From: Girardinichthys multiradiatus
Lineage: Eukaryota; Chordata; Actinopteri; Cyprinodontiformes; Goodeidae
Length of the DNA stretch: 64,000 bases
Assembly: GCF_021462225.1 (NCBI RefSeq)
Contig: NC_061816.1
Coordinates: 24,351,049-24,415,048, forward strand
Direction: 5' to 3'
A program made the position numbers and the translations under genes. The notes beneath the pieces are model-generated. The model was not told the DNA's origin, did not search any database, and worked only from the letters and a program-made list of their open reading frames with translations. This document shows positions 38,001 to 47,000 of this stretch, piece by piece (position 1 is the stretch's first letter; every line of letters begins with the position of its first letter).

Positions 38001-41000
38001 GTTTTTGGGGGGCTGGTTGGGGTGCATTTACGCATTGTGAGTTTTGTGTGCAGCTTTTGGTTCGGGTGCTCTTTGCTGCATTCCGTCCTCCGCTGTATGG
38101 CGTGCTGTGGTGTTGGGGCTGTGGTCCTGTGCGTGGCGGCCCCGACCGCCACGCTCAGGGCCCCACAGGGGCTGCAGCCTGTGGGGTGGAGGGGTTGTAT
38201 CCACTTCTGGGATGTGGGATCGCCGGCATTTGGATCGGCTGGGCGGCAATGGTGGAGCTGAGCTGGATAGTGTTTCTCCCTAGGCAGTCTTTGTAGTGGT
38301 TTTTTTTTCTTTTTTTTTTTTTTGTTGTTGTGGCCGATGGGGGCATTGTGGGGGCTTGGTGGGGGATAGTGGCCCCGGGTACCGGGTGGGTTAATTTGTC
38401 CCGTCATGCTGCGGGGTCGGGGGTCCTTGGTGGGGTCTGCCCTGTTGCGCTGGTGGGCGGGGGTGGTGTTGCGCGAAGCCCTTGCCTTGCTGTTGCGGCG
38501 CGCTGTGTGGGGGGGGAGGGGGGTGCCTATTTCCTCCCCGCCACACTACCTGCCGGTGGTTGGAGTCTCTGCCCGCTGGTGTACTTGTGGTTTTCGGTGT
38601 CCGGGGCAGGATCCTTTGGTGTGTGCATGCTCACTCCCGGTGGCTGCTTGATGGGGCCTGGCCCCCTGGGCTCTGTCGGGCCTCTGCTTGGGGGGTGGTG
38701 TGTCCCATCTTGGGTCTCTGGGTCCAGGGCTGGATCTGCTCGGGCGTGGACGGCTGCCGGCGGGGTCTGTGGGCTCGTCACTGTGGCTCCCTGGGGCTTC
38801 TGCATTGTCGCTGCTGGGTGGCTCCCCGGGACTCTCCACTGCTCTTCTCTGGGGGGGTTGCGGTAGTCCCGGCGGTGGTTCTCCTGGGGTTCCTCTGCTT
38901 TGGGGGGGCCTTTGGATGTCTGTGGCTCGGATCTCCTCAGTGTCCGCCCGGGGACCACGGGACAGGTCGGTGGGTCCTCAAACTCCCTATTGCATATTTT
39001 TGTGGAGAAACCTTGTATACAAAGCGCATCCACACTCATACTCACAGGTGTTAAGCTTCAGGTGTTGACACATATACAGATGTTTTATATTGGGCTGCAC
39101 CTCTCACTAAGTACATTTTACATTCATAAATACCGTGTGCAATTTTATTAAAAAAAACAACAACAAAAAAACAGCTGCAGGTGTATAAGCAAGTAGGTGT
39201 AATCTTTTATTATCTTCATCCTTCTTTCTCTCCTCCACTCTTTCCTTCTTTTCTCCCCTTTTTCCCTTTTGCCCCATCTCTCTCTTTTTCAAGCTTCTGT
39301 TTTCCTTTTCATTTCAGTCTCCGTGTCCGTAACAATTGAAATATTCCCAAAGTAGTTTATAATAAAGTTTCTTTTATAAATATCAAGCAGAGCTTTAAAG
39401 CATTAGCTGTGATGTGAAAATAAATCTGTTGGGCAATTTCCTGGCACTCAGACAACAATTCTGAGCAACACTGTGCCAGACAGGACATGGTAAAAAAAAT
39501 AAAATAAAAAAAAAAGGATTTAAAGTAGGAACTGTTGAGAATTAAAATCATGTACTTTCATGATATCAGTTTAGTTTGCATGTGGGAACATTAAACTGAG
39601 ATTTACCATGAGTGAGCCTTGAGGAGAGATCAGGGGTGAAACAGAGGTTGGGAGGTTCTCGGCAGCTGCAAGCAGTAAAAGCTGGCTGTACGGACAATAA
39701 AGCAATAAATGTCAACTTTTGGGCATGGTATAGATACCACAAGGGAGCTTGGCTGATTTACAACACCAGACTGCAAAAGGGGAAGGCACAGTCAGTAAGC
39801 TTCAAGTCAATGGTATAAAGATGTTCTGGAACTTGTGATGGGAGAGACATCTGGGTAAAGACAGCCAAGCTTTGCTGAAAACCTGCGATTTCTCCGTAAG
39901 GCATTATGTAATTTTCTTTCTTTGTGTTATTCTGTATGTATTCATTTTGCATTAGAAATCATTGGACTTATTATCTTCCAAATTAAACTTGTGTTAATCT
40001 TAATTTCCTGCTCTTCATCTGTTCTTTCTCATGACATCCGGACTGGGAGAGGTTGAGGCCGCAAGGATATCAGTGATAGAATTATTTTTACCTCAACAGA
40101 ACCTAAACAACTTTACATGAATGAGTTATCAGCAAAAAAAGAATATTTCTAAATTTACTTTTCAGAAATATCTTAGTAATTATAAACCCAGCATAAAGGG
40201 GATGTACAGTGGGGAAAGCAATTATTTGTCACGTTGCCAATTTTGCAGGTTTCCCCATTTGCAAAGCATGTACATCAGAATAACAAAACTTAATAATTTG
40301 GTACAGAAACCTTTTGCAGGTTTTCAGACTTGCAAAGCATAAAAGTCTTTAATTTTTATCATAGGTACTCTTCAACTGTGAGTGACGGAATCTAAAATGA
40401 AAATCCAGAAAATCACATTGTGTGATTTTTAATTAATTAATTTGCATTGTATTGCATGACATAAGTGTCAGGATCTGTGCCTTGTCTGTTTGTTTGGTGC
40501 TTTTACTGTGCTTAGCCCCTAGATGGCATGGATCCTGGAGGAGAGGTGACAGGTGTTCTCTATTCCCTTGAGTACCTGCTGAGGAGTATTTAAGGAGGAG
40601 GCTGCCAGCAACTCACTGCCAGAGTGTTGCCCTTAGTGGTACAGCCTCAAGCCACATTACCTTGTCTTGTCCTTGCCTTGAACTTTTAGTAATCTGAATC
40701 TGTTATCTTGCAGGATTACCTGAACCTGACCTTGCCTTCCACGTGGAATGGATAATAGTGGTAATGGTAGGGAGCAGAGAGGAAAGGCTGGATTTGAAAA
40801 GAACAGTGGGAAGGAAATCGAGAAGAGCGGTAGATTATTCAGAGTTTGAGAGGAGGTTTGAGATGGTGGCCATGTCAGGGCGGACGAAACAGGAGAATGG
40901 CTTATTGCAAGAGAGAGAAGGGGGCTCAAAGGAGAGGGTTCATAGGACAACAGAGTTGAGATACTGATGAATATTGAAAATTTTGTCATTAATACAGGTC

Positions 41001-44000
41001 CTTCTCAAAATATTAGCATATTGTGATAAAGTTCATTATTTTCCATAATGTCATGATGAAAATTTAGATTCATTGCACACTAACTGAAATATTTCAGGTC
41101 TTTTATTGTCTTAATACAGATGATTTTGGCATACAGCTCATGAAAACCCAATATTCCTATCTCACAAAATTAGCATATTTCATCCGACCAATAAAAGAAA
41201 AGTGTTTTTAATACAAAAAACGTCAACTTTCAAATAATCATGTACAGTTATGCACTCAATACTTGGTCGGGAATCCTTTGGCAGAAATGACTGCTTCAAT
41301 GCGGCGTGGCATGGAGGCAATCAGCCTGTGGCACTGCTGAGGTCTTATGGAGGCCCAGGATGCTTCGATAGCGGCCTTTCGCTCATCCAGAGTGTTGGGT
41401 CTTGAGTCTCTCAACGTTCTCTTCACAATATCCCACAGATTCTCTATGGGGTTCAGGTCAGGAGAGTTGGCAGGCCAATTGAGCACAGTGATACCATGGT
41501 CAGTAAACCATTTACCAGTGGTTTTGGCACTGTGAGCAGGTGCCAGGTCGTGCTGAAAAATGAAATCTTCATCTCCATAAAGCTTTTCAGCAGATGGAAG
41601 CATGAAGTGCTCCAAAATCTCCTGATAGCTAGCTGCATTGACCCTGCCCTTGATAAAACACAGTGGACCAACACCAGCAGCTGACACGGCACCCCAGACC
41701 ATCACTGACTGTGGGTACTTGACACTGGACTTCTGGCATTTTGGCATTTCTTTCTCCCCAGTCTTCCTCCAGACTCTGGCACCTTGATTTCCGAATGACA
41801 TGCAGAATTTGCTTTCATCCGAAAAAGTACTTTGGACCACTGAGCAACAGTCCAGTGCTGCTTCTCTGTAGCCCAGGTCAGGCGCTTCAGCCGCTGTTTC
41901 TGGTTCAAAAGTGGCTTGACCTGGGGAATGCGGCACCTGTAGCCCATTACCTGCACACACCTGTGCACGGTGGCTCTGGATGTTTCTACTCCAGACTCAG
42001 TCCACTGCTTCCGCAGGTCCCCCAAGGTCTGGAATCGACCCTTCTCCACAATCTTCCTCAGGGTCCGGTCACCTCTTCTCGTTGTGCAGCGTTTTCTGCC
42101 ACACTTTTTCCTTCCCACAGACTTCCCACTGAGGTGCCTTGATACAGCACTCTGGGAACAGCCTATCCGTTCAGAAATTTCTTTCTGTGTCTTACCCTCT
42201 TGCTTGAGGGTGTCTATAGTGGACTTCTGGACAGCAGTCAGGTCGGCAGTCTTACCCATGATTGGGGTTTTGAGTGATGAACCAGGCTGGGAGTTTTAAA
42301 GGCCTCAGGAATCTTTTGCAGGTTTTTAGAGTTAACTCGTTGATTCAGATGATTAGGTTCATAGCTCGTTTAGAGACCCTTTTAATGATATGCTAATTTT
42401 GTGAGATAGGAATTTTGGGTTTTCATGAGCTGTATGCCAAAATCATCCGTATTAAGACAATAAAAGACCTGAAATATTTCAGTTAGTGTGCAATGAATCT
42501 AAAATATATGAATGTTAAATTTTCATCATTACATTATTGAAAATAATGAACTTTATCACAATATGCTAATATTTTGAGAAGGACCTGTATATGAGAGCAG
42601 GGAGGTGAAGGTCTCATTGGAATACATGTGGGGAGAGAGAGAGTTTGAAGTTTGAGTATCTTGTTGAAGAGTGATAAAAGGATTCTAGAATTGCAAAGGT
42701 TTCTATTTATTAATTTGGAGTTCTAGATGGATTTGGCCGTTTTGATATTGTCTCAGTAGAAATTGAGGTGTGTTTTGCTACTAGGTTGTCAGGGTTGGAG
42801 GAGGGGTCAAGAACCAGCATATTGTTGATACGTTGAGAGCAGATGTCCAGTTTTAGATTTTTTATGTTTCTGTAAATTATAAGGTCAGGTGTCTTAATGG
42901 TGGAAGGACAAAATGAAGCAGCAAATAAGAGGAGACAATGATCAGAAATAGACTGCTGATGAGCTAAAATATTGTCTGGGGAAATGCCAAGGAAGCAGAT
43001 TAAGTCCAAGTGGTGTGTTATGTGAGTGGGTGAAGTTAGCGTGACAGGTGAAAGGAGTGAAGATCGTAGATCCCAGGTAACGGCAGCAGAGTAAACGTAG
43101 ATTTTTATCAGAGAATTTCGAAGAGGAGGAAAATTGGCAGTAAGTTGTTGGTAGAGGAGATGACAAAGAGGGGGTGCATTGCCAGTGGTAACCCCTGGTA
43201 AGCAGCTGCAACAATTTGTGCCAGCGTCCACTCCCAGGAAATCAACTCGCGCTTGAAGTCATCATTGATAAAAGTGTCCTGTTCTGTAATGTGACATGTC
43301 AGCCGGGAACATCTTGCTTCTAATTAAAGGATTTCAATTCATGGCTGTGATATTCAGAAGAACCTGAAGTCTGACGGTCAGATAGGATTGGTGTTTGTCT
43401 CCTGGACTCTCCTCGGAGCAGAAACAGAATGTCTTACAGACAGAGGAGAAATGTAGGAAAAAACCTGGAGAGTCAGCAAATTAGCTGCTTCATATTCTTC
43501 TTTAAAGGGTTTTAGTTCCCTGCTGCATAGTCACTGTTGAACACAACAACCCAAGTAATGCACCTATACAAAGAAATCAAGATCAGATTAAAAAATTTAA
43601 TGAAACAGTGTGTAGAAAATGATCCAAAAGAAACCTCTAAAACAGTTCTTACTGTTGCAAAACATTTAACTGTCAATAGTTCCAGCAGCAGTTCTAAACC
43701 TTTGAATGTGTTCCGGTGAGCCCACCTGCAGCAAATATCCAGAAGTGGAAGGATCATAAATAAACATAAACAGTGGTAAAATAAACTAGTGAGGTGGACC
43801 TCATAAGATTCCTGACAGAGGAGTCAAAAGAACAATTGTCCAAAAGCCAGGAAGCATTCAAAGAGAGCTTCAGAAAGGCTTGGAAATAGTAGATGAAGGT
43901 TTTTACAATGAAAACAAGTATTGCACTACACAATGGTCTCCAATTTCCCACAAAAAACTCCACTGCTGACGAAAAGGCATGTTGAAACTTGTTTAAAGTT

Positions 44001-47000
44001 AGCTGCTGAAGATTTGGATAAGCCAGTCAAACACTGTGATACTTAGTATGACTCTTTTTAGGTTTAGAAGTGGAATGGTTCTATACATTACCCCAAAAAC
44101 ACAATGCTAGAAGTACAGATTGCAGGTGAGAACATCATAGGTGTGGACTCACTTACTTTGATTTATCTGTATGTGTGAATCAGTTGGGTTGTTGGTGTAA
44201 ATCTTATGTGAATGGCCACAATATGAATATTTAAACTGAGAACAAGATGCGTTTAATACTTATTTTTTATGTTGTTGACACTTTAGGAATTTAAATAGGA
44301 CCTGAAGATAATTTTGTTCTCTGTAATTAAAAATTTAGTTTTTGCTTATTGTGAGTTTTAAGGTCTTTTTATTCCTATCGAGGAAGGAAAACAGAAAATC
44401 TAATCTTTCAATTTGAAAGAAAATAACAACAAATGTCATTTGATATGGCAAAAATCTTATGGTTACTGATATTCATATTCTGAAACAATGCATTGCTGAA
44501 GTTTTCCAACCCTTTGAACATTTGCGCATTTTGTCTCATTCCAACTATAAAATTCAAATTTTCTTGTTGGATTTTATGTGACAGACACAAAATAATGCAG
44601 AACTGTGTACAGAAATGGATACATGTTTTCAACATTTTGTCAGTTTAAATAAATTCAGCTTATGTATAGCGCAGATTTACTAAACAATGCCTGAAGGAAA
44701 TTTACAAAAAATATAACATCCAATTCAAGTACGGAATATATACAGTGAATTCAGTCACATAATGCAGACAATTTCCAGGTAAATTATCTCCATTCTAAAT
44801 TGGTCCTAGTTATCAAACAATACAGTTAAGTTCAGTTTTTATTCAAACTGGTTAAAAGGTTTTCTCTCTAAGAAAACTTAACAGATGACATTGAGTCAGT
44901 GACATGAAGCAGTCCCTCCTCCTGGATGAGCATGTAGCAACAGTGGACTGCAATGAGTCATTAATTCTTAACAACTCTTAACCCTTGACCTGTCTTTCTG
45001 TGTTTAACCCAGTCTCTCTCCTAGACACAGCAATTGAAGGAGCTATTGATACAACTATTGATTGCTGCATCTGTTTCATCCAAAATATTTCAATCAAGAA
45101 ACTCAAGAATCAAGAATCTTTATCTTTTTTTATCCCTTAAGGGCAATTGATTTCTTAGTCTTTGATTGATTTCTAAGCCTTAAGTTTTGTTCAGCCTCCA
45201 ACAGGTTTTCCTCCAGAAATGTCCTGTATTTAGCTCCATCCAGCTTCCCTGTCCCTGATAAAGAAAAGCATCCCCACAGCATGATCCTGTCACCACCATA
45301 TTTCACAGTGGGTTGGTAGTTCAAAGTGATGTGTAGAGTTAGTATTCTACCACAAACAGCATTTTGGATTTTGGCCCTACTTCCACATGTTTGCTGTGTC
45401 TCTAACATGGCTTGTGGCAAACAGGGCTTGTTATGTCTGTCTTGAACCATGACTTTCTTCTTGCCATACAAATCTGTGTACTGCACAACCAATTAGAATT
45501 AGAATCAGCTTTATTCACCATGTTTGTGCACAAACAAGAAAACTGTTTGGGCAGAGTAACAGGGTGAAGGTGGGCATAGAGAGTAACTGAGAATGAGGCA
45601 GAATAACGGACATGGAACAGGCAGGCAAACAGAAAGATTCAGCAGTAAACAACAACAAACAGGAAGATTGAAAGGGAAAAGGAATAGGTGAAGGCTGTTG
45701 ACAAAATGAGTTGGCACAGATGAGCAAAATCAACTTGATTGCAAGGTGGCTATGGTTGAGGGTGAGATACTAATTAACCATAGCAGAGCAGAAACAGAAA
45801 TACAAGAAGCCCCACGCACAGAAATCTAATAGAAAATAACTCTAAATTTACCATAAACAATAGAAGGAAGCAAACACAAAATAATGAAATAATAAGGAAA
45901 AACACCGAATAATAAGAAGTGCAGGTAAATACGCTTAAGAAACCAAGATCTAACGAACAAAGTAAACCATGAGGAATTGTTCAAAATACATACACAAATA
46001 AAAATCAAAACCCAAACACGTCACCATTGTGACCTGATCAGCCTTGATGATTCTCTTTGCAGAATAGATTACAATGAACAATGTACAATGAACAGGTTGT
46101 TCATTGTACCCTGGGCCTGTCCTGTTTTGTGGATGAGCCAAATACAATGATGGCTGTGCATAGGACAGACAGAATAACGGTGGTGTAGAAGACCACCAGC
46201 AGCTCCTTTTGGAAAGTTATACTTCTTGAGTTGCCACAGTAAGTACAGTCTCTGCTTCTTTCTTCTTCTGAACAGTACCATCTATAAAGACCACCTCAGC
46301 TGCCGAAAAGGGCGGTTCCTAGAAACCGAAAGCGATCCAGAGTAAACACAGTTTTGTTGCATCATAGGACCAGCCAATCCACGTCCTGTCTGTATGCAGA
46401 CTAGTCATTGTCCTGGATCAGGTCAATGACAGTGCTGTCACAGAGGTGAACTCTTCTGTATACAAGGAGAAGAGGAGCGAGGAGACAACACACCCATGCA
46501 GGATGCCAGTGCTGATGGTTTTTGTGTGGGAGAAGATGCACCCCAATCTCACCTGCTGCTGCTAGTCAGTCAGGAAGCTGGTGATTCACTGACAGGTAGA
46601 GGCAGATCTGTGAGTTAGGTGAGCTACTGTTGGAGGATGTCTGGGTTGATGGTCTTGAAGGTGTTGTCGGCCAAGCTGAAGACCATAAACAGTGTGGTTG
46701 AGGTGGTGCAGGATGAAGTGCAGTCCAAAGTTGACTGCATCATCTGCCGACCTGTTTGCCTGGTAAGCAGATTACAGGAAGTCTAGCAGGAGGAATGTGA
46801 TGCCCTTCAAGTTCTTTTGCACAAGATGCTCAAAGGATTTGATGACCACAGACATCAGGGTGACACATCTCTGGTCATTTAATCCCATGATAGTATTTCT
46901 GTGAACTGGTTCTCTAAACTGAGCGGTGGAACTGTGCAACTTCACAGTATTGAAGCAATGAGGACTGACTACAAATGCAGGCTTTAATTATTATTTGTCA

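Larger units (their letters stand above)
40740..43480 (-). pseudogene. LINE endonuclease-region relic, interrupted by a Tc1 element
   Basis: The minus frame 42710-43231 contains HLDLICFLGISPDNI followed by QQSISDHCLLLFAASFCPS, the closing motifs (LDLI … SDH) of an APE-type LINE endonuclease. Sequence of similar character flanks the Tc1 insertion on its left (40740-40990). The full element cannot be reconstructed and the outer limits are estimates. Confidence 0.5.

Noticed and set aside
37000..39068. Many long overlapping ORFs on both strands (up to about 205 codons) in the G-rich region
   Set aside because: All frames are open because the sequence has few A/T-rich stop codons. The peptides are Gly/Trp/Val or Pro/Arg biased with no domain, and the region is the 3'UTR of an L1-like element.
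40743..40967. 75-codon charged ORF left of the Tc1 element
   Set aside because: It is antisense to a LINE-relic region and shows no family signature.
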